Shown here one piece after another: positions 34,196 through 43,097 of a DNA stretch of 64,000 bases. Source of the DNA: G020348385 sp964538085 (lineage in GTDB: Bacteria > Acidobacteriota > Aminicenantia > Aminicenantales > Aminicenantaceae); the NCBI GenBank assembly GCA_964538085.1, contig CAZIDF010000012.1, forward strand, positions 42,675 to 106,674, in the 5' to 3' direction. Under the pieces are notes generated by a model, which saw only the letters and a list, made by a program, of their open reading frames with translations, did not search any database and was not told the origin of the DNA. Position 1 is the stretch's first letter. Each line of letters begins with the position of its first letter. The position numbers were made by a program, and so were the translations under genes.

Positions 34196-35056
34196 TCAAT
34201 CCTTCATCTTTTGGATCATTTCCACGAGCTCATAGGCTTTCATGTCGTTTTTTTCAGCGACGATCCGGATGACCTCATCCTTTTTTGCGTCTATCCCCTT
34301 CGATTTGAGGCGTGCCATTATATCCTGTATCGGGATATCCAGATCGTCGGCAAGATTTTCCAGGGTTTTCCATCCGTACCCGCCGCCCACCGATTGTTTT
34401 TTTTGCGTTGTCAGGCTGTCGAATTTTTCTTTTTCGTCAGAGGGAAGCTCACTTTTTAAAATCTCATATAGGGCGAAAGGAGAAGTATTGTTATCTTTAG
34501 CGATATCCAGGATCGAGTACTCCCTGTCTTGGACATGGATTCCATTGTTTTCAAGGATTTTTTCTGTTCTTTCCATGGGAATCCCGATTCGGTTGGTGAA
34601 TTCTTCGAGAGTCATCAATTCTGCATGGGGCATAAAAGGTTCATTTCGGCTTTCTGCCCAGGAGTTTTTCATCTTTTCTCCAAAATTCATTACGGTGCTG
34701 AACGGGGGGATACTGATGGCGGTGGCCACAAAAACCAGAAGGATTAGGATCAAAGATACGGTCAGTTCCATCCTCATCCGCAGCCCGGCTTTGACCTTTT
34801 GTTTGATATAGCTCAAGATGGGTTTCCAGTTGTAATAGATGTGGATCAGGGCAAAGATCAGGAAGATGTAACCGAATATCGTGTGAAGAGCAGCCCATTG
34901 TTCCTTGGTGAATCCCCAAAGCTTCCAGTTTGTCCAGTTGGCGATCCGTCCCGGCGGAACGATGTATAAGACGATTCCGGTCACATTTTCTATGATGAAA
35001 GACCACAACACGATAAGAGCCGCAAAAGCCCGGAATTTGAATTTACTCTTTTTCAT
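34196..35056 (-). CDS. DUF4405-like membrane protein with helical C-terminal repeats
   Basis: A protein of 286 residues from ATG 35056 (AGGAGAAATGT upstream). Residues ~10-140 hold four hydrophobic helices with LHTIFGYIFLIFALIHIYYNWKPI at about 60-85, the histidine pattern of DUF4405, a cytochrome-b-like group. The soluble part (~165-286) has two related helical units: LEEFTNRIGIPMERTEKILENNGIHVQDREYSILDIAKDNN and LENLADDLDIPIQDIMARLKSKGIDAKKDEVIRIVAEKND. Heme binding is inferred from the histidines. It may carry electrons in the membrane, the repeats perhaps docking a partner. Confidence 0.75.
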   Translation of the reverse strand: MKKSKFKFRAFAALIVLWSFIIENVTGIVLYIVPPGRIANWTNWKLWGFTKEQWAALHTIFGYIFLIFALIHIYYNWKPILSYIKQKVKAGLRMRMELTVSLILILLVFVATAISIPPFSTVMNFGEKMKNSWAESRNEPFMPHAELMTLEEFTNRIGIPMERTEKILENNGIHVQDREYSILDIAKDNNTSPFALYEILKSELPSDEKEKFDSLTTQKKQSVGGGYGWKTLENLADDLDIPIQDIMARLKSKGIDAKKDEVIRIVAEKNDMKAYELVEMIQKMKD

Positions 35057-35223
35057 ACATTTCTCCTGATCAATCACATTATGGATTATGACGGTCAATT
35101 GTACCAAAATATGGCTTGTTGAATACATGGATTTTTCGTTTTCTTGTCAATAAGACGAAAGGTATGATAGGTTACAGGAGAGCGTTTTCAGGATGACGAG
35201 AATTAAGAACAGGAGAAAATAAG

Positions 35224-36081
35224 ATGGCCGAACCTTTGGTACTTGAAGGAAAACTTTTAGCCAAGTCCATCGAAGAATCTTTGAAGCCGAGGGTCGCTGC
35301 GGTAATTGGTAAATCCGGAGGGAAAATCCCGGTTTTGGCTACGATTCTTGTGGGAGATGATCCGGCATCTGCGACCTACGTTCGGATGAAGAGCAATGCC
35401 TGCCTGCGTATAGGCATGGAATCGAGAAAGATAGAATTGCCACCGACAACATTGACCGAAGAACTTCTGGCCGAGATCGATACTCTGAATCGGGATACTG
35501 ATGTAAACGGCATTTTGCTCCAGCACCCGGTTCCCGAACAGATCGACGAGCGCGCTTGTTTCGATGCGATCGCTCTGGAAAAAGATGTGGATGGTGTCAC
35601 CTCGCTGGGTTTTGGGCGAATGGCGATGGGGGAATTTGCCTACGGGAGTGCGACTCCCACAGGCATCATGACAATCCTGGACCACTACAACATCCCGATA
35701 AAAGGAAAACGGGCTGTGGTGGTCGGCCGGAGTCCGATCTTGGGAAAGCCCTTGGCCATGATGCTTCTCAACCGGCATGCGACCGTGACCATTTGCCATT
35801 CCCGCACTCTCGATTTACCTGATGTGGTTAGAGAAGGCGATATCGTTGTGGGGGCTGTGGGGAAACCCAAGTTCATCGAAGCGGATTGGATAAAAGAAGG
35901 GGCTGTCATCATCGATGCCGGCTATCACCCCGGAGGCATCGGCGATGTCGACCTCGAGGCGGCGGCCCCACACAGCAGTGCCTACACGCCTGTACCGGGT
36001 GGGGTTGGTCCGATGACCATCGTTTCCCTCATTTCCCAAACCCTCGATGCCGCCGAAAAACAATACGGTTTAAAATTTTAG
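35224..36081 (+). CDS. folD: bifunctional methylenetetrahydrofolate dehydrogenase/cyclohydrolase FolD
   Basis: A protein of 285 residues, the normal FolD length. Signatures: ILVGDDPASATYVRMKSNACLRIGM near 46-70 (with the catalytic Tyr and Lys), GILLQHPVPEQIDERACFDAIALEKDVDGVT near 98-128, GRSPILGKPLAMMLLNRHATVTICHSRT near 168-195 (NADP site), and VPGGVGPMTIVSLISQT near 257. It makes 10-formyl-THF from methylene-THF in one-carbon metabolism. ATG has AGGAGAAAATAAG upstream. It is the only core housekeeping gene in this part of the window and overlaps the convergent DUF2490 gene by 12 bp. Confidence 0.97.
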   Translation: MAEPLVLEGKLLAKSIEESLKPRVAAVIGKSGGKIPVLATILVGDDPASATYVRMKSNACLRIGMESRKIELPPTTLTEELLAEIDTLNRDTDVNGILLQHPVPEQIDERACFDAIALEKDVDGVTSLGFGRMAMGEFAYGSATPTGIMTILDHYNIPIKGKRAVVVGRSPILGKPLAMMLLNRHATVTICHSRTLDLPDVVREGDIVVGAVGKPKFIEADWIKEGAVIIDAGYHPGGIGDVDLEAAAPHSSAYTPVPGGVGPMTIVSLISQTLDAAEKQYGLKF

Positions 36082-36741
36082 TTCGAATCCCGAATGGAGA
36101 ATGTGGATGGATTCGGCGTTCCGGGTGGCCAGCCAGATATAGCTGAAGCCGAATTCCACGTGTTCGCTGAGCGGGATCATAGCCCCAACATAAAATCGGT
36201 TATTCTGAACGGTGTAGATTTTTGTTTTTCCGAAAGTTTCGTTAGCGATGAATGGCTTCAGCTTGAGCTTCCCGATGCTCAATTCGGTTTTCAGTCGAAG
36301 CCGCAGGCGGAATCTCAAATGGTCTTCCTTACTCTCTTCCTCGAACTCCCGGATTTCCGTCCGGAAATAGGCATCGAAATCCAGCTTTTCAGCCACCCTG
36401 GTTTTCCACCCCACTTCCAATGTAAACCGGTTCTCGTTGTAGACAGTATCTTGATTTTCCATATGGTCTCTTCTATAGAGCGTGGCAAAATAGAAATTTT
36501 TGTGGAGCTTGAATACGAATCCACCCTGGATGTTTTTGAGGTACGGATTGAAATAAGTGATGTCCAGGAAACGGGCGTGATGAGAAATTTTCAGGTCCAA
36601 TCGAGATGAGATGGAGAATGTGACGGTATTCGTCAGCCATGCCTGGCTTGTGTCACAAAATCCGCTTTTCCAGCTAGCAAAAAAAACCAGAAAAAACAAA
36701 AGACTTGTTTTCAGGATGAGCCCACGATGGACATGTCGCAT
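36070..36741 (-). CDS. DUF2490-type outer-membrane barrel protein
   Basis: A protein of about 223 residues if begun at the ATG at 36741 (MRHVHRG); the next ATG upstream is at 36753. A perfect tandem 12-bp repeat (36739-36750 and 36751-36762) duplicates the region including an ATG, so both starts have near-identical context. The signal peptide is LKTSLLFFLVFFASWKSGFC. The rest is alternating strands typical of DUF2490 (AWLTNTVTFSISSRLDLKISHHARF, FRLRLRLKTEL, NRFYVGAMIPLSEHVEFGFSYIWL) ending in aromatic-terminated HSGFELKF. The function is unknown. Converges on folD. Confidence 0.78.
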   Translation of the reverse strand: MRHVHRGLILKTSLLFFLVFFASWKSGFCDTSQAWLTNTVTFSISSRLDLKISHHARFLDITYFNPYLKNIQGGFVFKLHKNFYFATLYRRDHMENQDTVYNENRFTLEVGWKTRVAEKLDFDAYFRTEIREFEEESKEDHLRFRLRLRLKTELSIGKLKLKPFIANETFGKTKIYTVQNNRFYVGAMIPLSEHVEFGFSYIWLATRNAESIHILHSGFELKF

Positions 36742-36912
36742 AAGTTCGATCATAAGTTCGATATTATATAGCAATTTTGTCCAAGATGACAATGAATTGA
36801 GGAGAATTATGGAAAGCCTCATTTTTTTGAGAATAATACAGGAATCTATTGAAAAAAAGGATAATTACAAATAAAATCGACTCTTATGGAAATATATTAT
36901 CAAGGAGGTTTT

Positions 36913-39318
36913 ATGAGTAACCGAAAAAGACTTTATTGGACAGCGACTATCTTGGCTTTATTCGTTATTGCTCTCGTTTTTGCCGTGTCTCCCGTTCAAG
37001 CTCAAAGGGGGAAAAGGCCGCAGAAAATCGAGTCCACAGATCCTGCACTCCGGTTGGAGGGATATGCAAAGCATCTTGAGATGACCGAAAGTTCACCCTT
37101 CAACAAGGAGAAGTGGTACCACATCGGACCCAAGAATGTAAGCGGCAGATGCACGGACATCGCTGTCGTCACGCCGAAGGGAAAAAATTACACGGTCTAT
37201 GTGGCAACGGCATCCGGCGGTGTTTGGAAAACCGTGAACGAGGGAACGACATGGGAGCCGGTATTCGAAAAGGAAGCTTCGACTTCGATCGGCGATGTAG
37301 CTATCGCTCCGTCCAATCCCGACATCGTTTGGGTGGGTACTGGCGAGGCCAATATTTTCCGGAGCTCGCAAGCCGGTGTGGGGATCTACAAGTCGACCGA
37401 TGCCGGGAAGACCTGGAAGCACATGGGATTGGCCGATACCAACACCATCTCACGGATCGTCATTCATCCCGAGAATCCCGATGTCGTTTACGTGGCAGCT
37501 TCGGGGCACGAGTGGACAAACAACGAGGAGCGCGGTGTTTACAAGACGACAGATGGCGGTATGACTTGGAAAAAAATCCTGTACATCGACGATATGACCG
37601 GAGCCATAGACTTGGTGATGGATCCATCGAACCATGACACCGTATATGCTGCAACCTGGCAGCGTGTGAGAAATAAATGGAACGATCCTCGGAACGAGCC
37701 CAATTTTGGGGGAAGCGGAATCCACAAAACCACCGATGGCGGTGCGACATGGAAACCGATAAACAACGGTCTTCCTGCAGCTCAACACAGAGGCCGGATC
37801 GGGATCGATCTTTGTCTGACCAAACCCAATGTGATCTACGCTTTTGTGGACAACTATGAGCTGGCACGCGAGTTGACCGAAGAGGAAAAAGCCGACGATT
37901 ACACGTCCGGATTGGCAGGCATCATCAAAGGGGCTACCGTCTACCGCTCCGATGACAACGGGGAAACCTGGGTCCAGATGAGTGGCCTGACTGAGCAGAC
38001 GAAAGCCTACATGGAACGTCACTCCGGCACATATGGCTGGGTTTTCGGCCAAATGCGTGCAGATCCCAACGATGAAAACACTATCTACACGATGGGTTTG
38101 GGTTTGAATGTCTCCAATGATGGCGGAAAAACATTCCGCGGTCTGAGAGGCATGCACGGCGACCACCACGGGCTCTGGATCGACCCTGATAATTCCAACT
38201 ACCTTATCAATGTCAATGACGGTGGCATCGTCATTTCCTACGATGCAGGCCTTACCTGGCGGCAGTTCAGAGACAACCTCCCCGTGTGCCAGTTCTTCAA
38301 CATCAACTACGACATGGATACCCCCTTTCGTGTGTACGGCTCGATGCAAGATCATGGAAGCTACAGAGGCCAAGTGATCAGTGGCGGAACGGATAGATTC
38401 GGAAGACAGTTGCAGGGCATCCAGACTGTGGATTTTGATGGGGCGCCGGGCGGCGAAGGCAGCAGCCATGCCGTCGATCCGACAGACCCAACTACTGTCT
38501 ATTCTGCCGGTTTCTACGGCACCATCAGCCGGAGCGTGCTGGACAAGGATGGAAATTGGCAAACCAAACTCCTCCTTCCCAGGCCCTATCCCGATGAGCC
38601 CCGTCTTAGGGGTCAGTGGGTGGCTCCCTTTATCATCTCTCCTCACAATCCCAACATCATCTATCACGGCATGCAGTATTTGTTCATGTCCCGGGATAAA
38701 GGCGATTCCTGGGAGAGGATCAGTCCAGATTTGACCCGCAATATCCCATCTGAGTTGGGGGATATTCCTTTCCAGACCTTATTTTCGATCGCCGAGTCTC
38801 CCCTCAAGTTCGGATTGATCTATGTGGGTACCGACGACGGAAACGTCCATATTACCAGGGATGGCGGAAAAACCTGGAAAAAAATCATGAACGGATTACC
38901 CAACCTGAAATGGGTGTCCAAGATGGTCGCCTCTGCCTATGACATGGGCACGGTCTACATGACCCAGAACGGAAAACGGGATGATGATTTCAATCCCTAT
39001 ATCTGGAAATCCACGGATTTTGGCGAGACCTGGGAAGATATCACGGGTAACATTCCTCTTGGACCGGTTAATGTCATCAGAGAAGACCCGTTCAACGCGA
39101 ACATATTGTACGTGGCCACGGATGTAGGCGTGTATGTCACCAAAGACGGCGGCAAAAAATGGGATGTACTGGGCGGCAACCTGCCCTCTGTTTATGCACT
39201 CGACCTGATCATCCATCCCCGGGACAACATCGTCGTTATCGCCACGCATGGACGTGGCATGTGGGCTATCGATGCCAAAGCCGTCAACGGAGGTCCCCGC
39301 AGATTCAGACGATTCTGA
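36913..39318 (+). CDS. exported sortilin/BNR-repeat beta-propeller protein
   Basis: A protein of 801 residues from ATG 36913 with AAGGAGG 5 bp upstream. Signal peptide 1-32 (ILALFVIALVFAVSPVQAQ). The mature part is built of BNR/VPS10-type repeats: STDAGKTWKHM, TTDGGMTWKKI, TTDGGATWKPI, SDDNGETWVQM, SNDGGKTFRGL, TRDGGKTWKKI, STDFGETWEDI and TKDGGKKWDVL, i.e. the Asp-box pattern S/TxDxGxTW. This folds as a large beta-propeller outside the cytoplasm. Related proteins are common in environmental bacteria and annotated as glycosyl hydrolase or sortilin-like; no catalytic site can be assigned. A clear terminator follows. Confidence 0.87.
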   Translation: MSNRKRLYWTATILALFVIALVFAVSPVQAQRGKRPQKIESTDPALRLEGYAKHLEMTESSPFNKEKWYHIGPKNVSGRCTDIAVVTPKGKNYTVYVATASGGVWKTVNEGTTWEPVFEKEASTSIGDVAIAPSNPDIVWVGTGEANIFRSSQAGVGIYKSTDAGKTWKHMGLADTNTISRIVIHPENPDVVYVAASGHEWTNNEERGVYKTTDGGMTWKKILYIDDMTGAIDLVMDPSNHDTVYAATWQRVRNKWNDPRNEPNFGGSGIHKTTDGGATWKPINNGLPAAQHRGRIGIDLCLTKPNVIYAFVDNYELARELTEEEKADDYTSGLAGIIKGATVYRSDDNGETWVQMSGLTEQTKAYMERHSGTYGWVFGQMRADPNDENTIYTMGLGLNVSNDGGKTFRGLRGMHGDHHGLWIDPDNSNYLINVNDGGIVISYDAGLTWRQFRDNLPVCQFFNINYDMDTPFRVYGSMQDHGSYRGQVISGGTDRFGRQLQGIQTVDFDGAPGGEGSSHAVDPTDPTTVYSAGFYGTISRSVLDKDGNWQTKLLLPRPYPDEPRLRGQWVAPFIISPHNPNIIYHGMQYLFMSRDKGDSWERISPDLTRNIPSELGDIPFQTLFSIAESPLKFGLIYVGTDDGNVHITRDGGKTWKKIMNGLPNLKWVSKMVASAYDMGTVYMTQNGKRDDDFNPYIWKSTDFGETWEDITGNIPLGPVNVIREDPFNANILYVATDVGVYVTKDGGKKWDVLGGNLPSVYALDLIIHPRDNIVVIATHGRGMWAIDAKAVNGGPRRFRRF

Positions 39319-39345
39319 TAAGTTCTGAAATTCAACCGGAAATTC

Positions 39346-39391
39346 AAAAGGCCCGTCTATTTTAATTGAGAATAGGCGGGCCCTTTTTTTT
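39346..39391 (+). terminator. intrinsic terminator after the BNR-repeat gene
   Basis: AAAAGGCCCGTCTATT pairs with AATAGGCGGGCCCTTTT with one mismatch, a ~12-base loop, and a run of eight T follows. Lies 27 bp after the stop on the same strand. Confidence 0.82.
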
Positions 39392-39468
39392 GTTGAACAT
39401 GCAACCATCTGGCATATGATTTCGTCTGCCATAGTGAGGCGAATGAATATTTTAAGTGGGAGGAATCC

Positions 39469-41916
39469 ATGCTTAAAAATTACCTGAAAGTTGCCTGGCG
39501 GAATATTGTAAGAAAAAAGGGATTTTCCTTTATCAACATCACAGGCCTGGCCATCGGGATGACGGTCTGTCTTCTCATCCTTTTGTTCGTTCAGTATGAG
39601 CTGAGCTATGATACCTACCACAGGAATGCAGAAGATCTGTACCGCTTCGAACGCGGATGGCTCAGCGCCGACGGATCGTTGCGAGGACAATTCGCCTCAT
39701 TAGCCCCATCTTTTGTGGTTTTTCTGGAAAAGGAATTCCCCGAGATCGAAAACGCCGTGCGCATATTCCCGGTTGACACAACCTTGGTCAGCGTGGGGGA
39801 CACTCATTTCGAAGAAAAGCGCTTTTATTTCGCTGAAGATGACATCTTCGATGTGTTTTCCATTCCGCTGATTGAAGGAAATCCCGAGACAGCACTGGCA
39901 CAGCCGGATAGCTTGGTTATCTCCCAGTCGGTGGCAAAAAAGTACTTCCGGGACCAAGACCCGATAGGGAAGCAGATGAAAATCGATCAGACATATATCC
40001 TCCAAGTGACTGGAGTGATGGAAGACACCCCTTCCAACACCCATGTCTATTTCGATTTTTTAGCACCCTATCTTGCTCTGAAGGGAATTCAAGGGAACGG
40101 TGAGAGGGACTATTTTCACGGAACAAGGAATTTCTCGGACAATGTGACTTTTGCCTATGTCCGGTTTGCCCCGGGGACAGATCCTCATGCTGTCAGGGCC
40201 AAAATCCCTGATTTCCTGGACCGTGTATTGGGCACCAGAAAAGACAAGGATGGCAATATCGTTCCTGCCAGCCAGGGGAACACGATCCTCATACAAAAGG
40301 TCACCGACATCCACCTTCATTCCCACACGAGCAAAGAGCTGGAAGCTAATGGCGACATCCGGTATGTCAACTTGTTCACCGTCATTGCCCTGTTCGTTTT
40401 GATCATTGCCTGCATCAACTTCATGAATCTCTCCACAGCCAGGGCTACACAACGCGCCCGAGAGGTCGGATTGCGTAAGGTCGTTGGCGCCAACCGCCGG
40501 CGTCTCACAGCTCAATTTTTGGGAGAGTCTTTGATGGTTGCGCTGCTGGCCATCGTGTTGGCGTTGCTTTTTGTCGCTCTTTTGCTTCCCGCATTCAATG
40601 CTTTTACCAACCGGGATATCGGTTTTGGATTGCTTTTCAATCCGATCGGGTTGCTGACGGTTTTGGGCGTTTTTTTCCTGACCGGTCTTGTCTCGGGTTT
40701 TTATCCGGCTCTTTACCTTTCAGCTTTCCGGCCGGGGATTATATTGCGTGGGGAACTGACCCGCGGAACCCGTGGAGCCTTGATGCGCAAGGTGCTTGTG
40801 GTTTTTCAATTTGCCATATCCGTTGCCTTGATCGTGGGTGTGGGTGTGGTCTACAAACAGATGCAGTTTTTACAAAATGCCGACCTCGGTTTTGAGCGCG
40901 AGAATATCGTCTTGCTCCGTGCCGATCAAACGATTAAACAGAATTGGCTGGAATTCAAACAGCAGCTCACCAGCAGTCCCCACATCCTGTTCGCCACTCT
41001 ATCCAAACGGGCACCCACTGGACGGCTGCTGGATTCTCCGGGTTTTCGGACTGAACTGAACGGCCAGATGCTGACCAGTCCTTTCAGCATGCCGCACAAC
41101 CGCGTGGATTATGACTTTTTCAAAACCTATGGAATGGAAATCATCGCGGGCCGGGATTTTTCCATCGAATATCCCACCGATGCGAACAAAGCCTTTATCC
41201 TGAACGAGACGGCTGTGCGGCAGCTAGGTTTGGAAAGACCGGAGGATGCTGTTGGACTTCCGATGTGGACGATTGCTCCCTTTCTGAGCGGAAATGTAAT
41301 CGGAGTGGTCAAAGATTTCAACTATGAATCCATGCACAATGAGATCATCCCGATAATCACCTACATCCAGCCTATTCAAGCAAATATGGTTTCTGTCCGG
41401 TTTGCCGCAGGAAGGACGCGGGAGGCATTGGAAGATGTAGAAGCTGTTTGGAACCGGTTCAATCCGGAATATCCTTTCCAGTACGACTTTCTGGATGACC
41501 GGATAGCCGGACAGTACCTTAACGAGGAACGGATGATGAAGATGTTCGGTTATTTTAGCCTTTTCGCCATTTTTATTGCGTGTCTTGGGCTGTTTGGCCT
41601 GGCTTCGTTTATGGCAGAAAAGCGCACCAAGGAAATTGGGATAAGGAAAGTGCTGGGCGCATCCCTTCCGAATATCATGGTTCTTCTTTCCAGGGAGTTT
41701 ACCCTTTTGGTTTTGGCCGGGAACATCATCGCATGGCCGCTTGCCTATTTTGCCATGCACGCCTGGCTTAAAAATTTTGCCTACCAAACGGGAATCGGAT
41801 GGGCCGTATTTATTCTTGCGGGTTTTTTGACCTTGGTAATTTCTCTATTGACCGTAAGCTACCAGGCCATCCGAGCGGCTTTGACCGATCCCGCTGTCGC
41901 CATCCGCTACGAATAA
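39469..41916 (+). CDS. MacB/FtsX-type permease without ATPase partner (first)
   Basis: A protein of 815 residues. An N-terminal anchor at ~18-45 (FINITGLAIGMTVCLLILLFVQYELSYD) and a MacB-like periplasmic domain (~45-270) are followed by an FtsX core with NFMNLSTARATQRAREVGLRKVVGANRRRLTAQFL near 320-350. A second periplasmic part and a second FtsX core (IACLGLFGLASFMAEKRTKEIGIRKVLGASLPNIMVLLSREF near 690-730) follow. Family members act with an ATPase to drive envelope remodelling or export of lipids, peptides or toxins. No ABC ATPase gene is adjacent; the partner must be elsewhere. ATG follows GTGGGAGGAATCC. Confidence 0.88.
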   Translation: MLKNYLKVAWRNIVRKKGFSFINITGLAIGMTVCLLILLFVQYELSYDTYHRNAEDLYRFERGWLSADGSLRGQFASLAPSFVVFLEKEFPEIENAVRIFPVDTTLVSVGDTHFEEKRFYFAEDDIFDVFSIPLIEGNPETALAQPDSLVISQSVAKKYFRDQDPIGKQMKIDQTYILQVTGVMEDTPSNTHVYFDFLAPYLALKGIQGNGERDYFHGTRNFSDNVTFAYVRFAPGTDPHAVRAKIPDFLDRVLGTRKDKDGNIVPASQGNTILIQKVTDIHLHSHTSKELEANGDIRYVNLFTVIALFVLIIACINFMNLSTARATQRAREVGLRKVVGANRRRLTAQFLGESLMVALLAIVLALLFVALLLPAFNAFTNRDIGFGLLFNPIGLLTVLGVFFLTGLVSGFYPALYLSAFRPGIILRGELTRGTRGALMRKVLVVFQFAISVALIVGVGVVYKQMQFLQNADLGFERENIVLLRADQTIKQNWLEFKQQLTSSPHILFATLSKRAPTGRLLDSPGFRTELNGQMLTSPFSMPHNRVDYDFFKTYGMEIIAGRDFSIEYPTDANKAFILNETAVRQLGLERPEDAVGLPMWTIAPFLSGNVIGVVKDFNYESMHNEIIPIITYIQPIQANMVSVRFAAGRTREALEDVEAVWNRFNPEYPFQYDFLDDRIAGQYLNEERMMKMFGYFSLFAIFIACLGLFGLASFMAEKRTKEIGIRKVLGASLPNIMVLLSREFTLLVLAGNIIAWPLAYFAMHAWLKNFAYQTGIGWAVFILAGFLTLVISLLTVSYQAIRAALTDPAVAIRYE

Positions 41917-41934
41917 TTACATGAATTATTCATA

Positions 41935-42005
41935 AAAACTGCTGATACATGCTTTTTCATAAAAACAAATAAATCAAATCGATTTATATCTTTATCAGCA
42001 GTTTT
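41935..42005 (+). terminator. long-loop hairpin, candidate terminator of the FtsX gene
   Basis: AAAACTGCTGATA (41935-41947) and TATCAGCAGTTTT (41993-42005) form a perfect 13-bp stem with a 45-base A/T-rich loop, followed by TACCC. It starts 18 bp after the stop of the permease gene. Confidence 0.5.
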
Positions 42006-42087
42006 TACCCTCCGGGCGAGCCGATCTCACCGGGTAGGTTGGGTCGGCATCGACTTCATTGCATCCCGGGGTAGGTTGGGACGGGTC

Positions 42088-42163
42088 GCAGTAGTTCACT
42101 ATAACTTTATGGGCCACTTCTTTGTCGCCACCGTAATGTTGGGGAGGGGCGGGTTGGCCTCAT
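42088..42163 (+). repeat. dispersed ~80-bp repeat, copy 2
   Basis: Shares ordered blocks with the minus strand of 29431-29516: GCAG, ACTATAAC, CCACTTC, CGCCACC, TAATGT and GGGCGGGTTGGC. Diverged, non-coding in both places. Confidence 0.45.
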
Positions 42164-42200
42164 GAATAATCCAGGAGTGGATTGGCTTGAAATTTCAAAA

Positions 42201-42228
42201 ATAGGGTGGTACCTTATGGGACATCCCC
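42201..42228 (-). repeat. 28-bp palindromic dispersed repeat, copy B
   Basis: Its reverse complement reads GGGGATGT then CCCATAAGGTACCACCCTAT, differing from copy A (34144-34171) at 3 of 28 positions. It lies 23 bp before the ATG of the methyltransferase gene, on the 5' untranslated side. Confidence 0.7.
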
Positions 42229-42251
42229 ATTTTATAGAAGAGAGAATTGCG

Positions 42252-43097
42252 ATGAAGAGAATTATTGAGATCGCTGCGTTTGTGCTGCTTGCTGGCGTAT
42301 GCATCACGGCTCTGCTGTTGATGAATGGGGGAGAAGAACAGGGATTCAGTTTTTCCGAAGGACCGGAGATCTCTCTCCGCAATGTGACCCAGACCCGGAT
42401 TCAATACGGGATCAAACCCAACAACACATTTGACCCGCCCGAAAAAAAGGTGATCAAACCCAAGGAAGTGCACATCTACCACAGCAGGTTTGTCCTGGAA
42501 GTCTCCTGGGAAAGAATTGGAACCAAGACAACTCGGAATCTTACGCCCGGCAGACCCTATACTTTTCGCTATGACGAGAACAACCTGATCAAGATCTATG
42601 AAGGGTCTCATGGCGATCCGGATGCCGAAGATTTGGCTCCTTATGTGCCCACGCCGATGGAAGTCGTCGCCAAGATGCTTGAAGTGGCAGGAGTGGATAA
42701 GGATGATATCGTCTACGATATCGGATGCGGAGATGGACGCATCGTTGTCATGGCGGCAGAGAAATACGGAGCGCGCGGTGTGGGCATCGACATCGATCCG
42801 GCGCGCATTGACGAGGCCGAAGAAAATGCCAGAAAAGCGAAGGTGGAACACCTGGTTCGATTCTACCTTGGGGATGCCATGACCATGAATTTTTCGGAGG
42901 CGACGGTCGTGGCACTTTACCTGTTGCCCGAATCCAATGCCATTTTGCGTCCGATGTTCGACGAGCAACTGGAACCAGGCGTTATGGTGGTGACTCACAA
43001 TTACCGTATTCCGGGTTGGGAAGAAAAGGAAATAGATACCTTTTACATGAAGGATGAATGGGACAAGGATCACAGCATTTTCCTCTATAAAAAGTGA
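42252..43097 (+). CDS. membrane-anchored class I SAM-dependent methyltransferase (FAM173-like)
   Basis: A protein of 281 residues from ATG 42252; a longer frame to 42162 runs back through the 28-bp repeat and is rejected. Residues 4-24 are one hydrophobic anchor (IIEIAAFVLLAGVCITALLLM). Residues ~30-120 have no recognised fold. The Rossmann domain follows: YVPTPMEVVAKMLEVAGVDKDD, motif I VYDIGCGDGRIVVMAAEKYGA near 155-175, then VGIDIDPARIDEAEENARK and VVALYLLPESN. This arrangement (anchor, PTPxEVV, DxGxGDG) is that of FAM173/lysine methyltransferase-like proteins. If exported the domain would face a space without SAM, so N-in/C-in or another topology must be asked. Its stop overlaps the next gene start. 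Confidence 0.8.
   Translation: MKRIIEIAAFVLLAGVCITALLLMNGGEEQGFSFSEGPEISLRNVTQTRIQYGIKPNNTFDPPEKKVIKPKEVHIYHSRFVLEVSWERIGTKTTRNLTPGRPYTFRYDENNLIKIYEGSHGDPDAEDLAPYVPTPMEVVAKMLEVAGVDKDDIVYDIGCGDGRIVVMAAEKYGARGVGIDIDPARIDEAEENARKAKVEHLVRFYLGDAMTMNFSEATVVALYLLPESNAILRPMFDEQLEPGVMVVTHNYRIPGWEEKEIDTFYMKDEWDKDHSIFLYKK

Larger units (their letters stand above)
41917..42251. other. gene-free, repeat-rich spacer
   Basis: Contains a long-loop hairpin (41935-42005), two direct copies of a CCGGG(G)TAGGTTGGG unit (42030-42043 and 42066-42080), a dispersed ~80-bp repeat (42088-42163), and the 28-bp repeat copy B (42201-42228), just before the methyltransferase start. Confidence 0.7.

Noticed and set aside
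32763..36081. M28 peptidase, NamZ-like enzyme and the D-aminoacylase as one cell-wall recycling system
   Set aside because: The genes are on different strands and far apart, with unrelated neighbours; shared export and substrate type alone do not support a pathway.
37450..38667. 405-codon reverse open frame opposite the BNR-repeat gene
   Set aside because: It lies wholly within a clear coding gene, has no family features and no ribosome site; the low-stop antisense frame results from the codon use of the real gene.
42162..42251. N-terminal extension of the methyltransferase
   Set aside because: It translates through the 28-bp repeat; ATG 42252 starts directly before the hydrophobic anchor.
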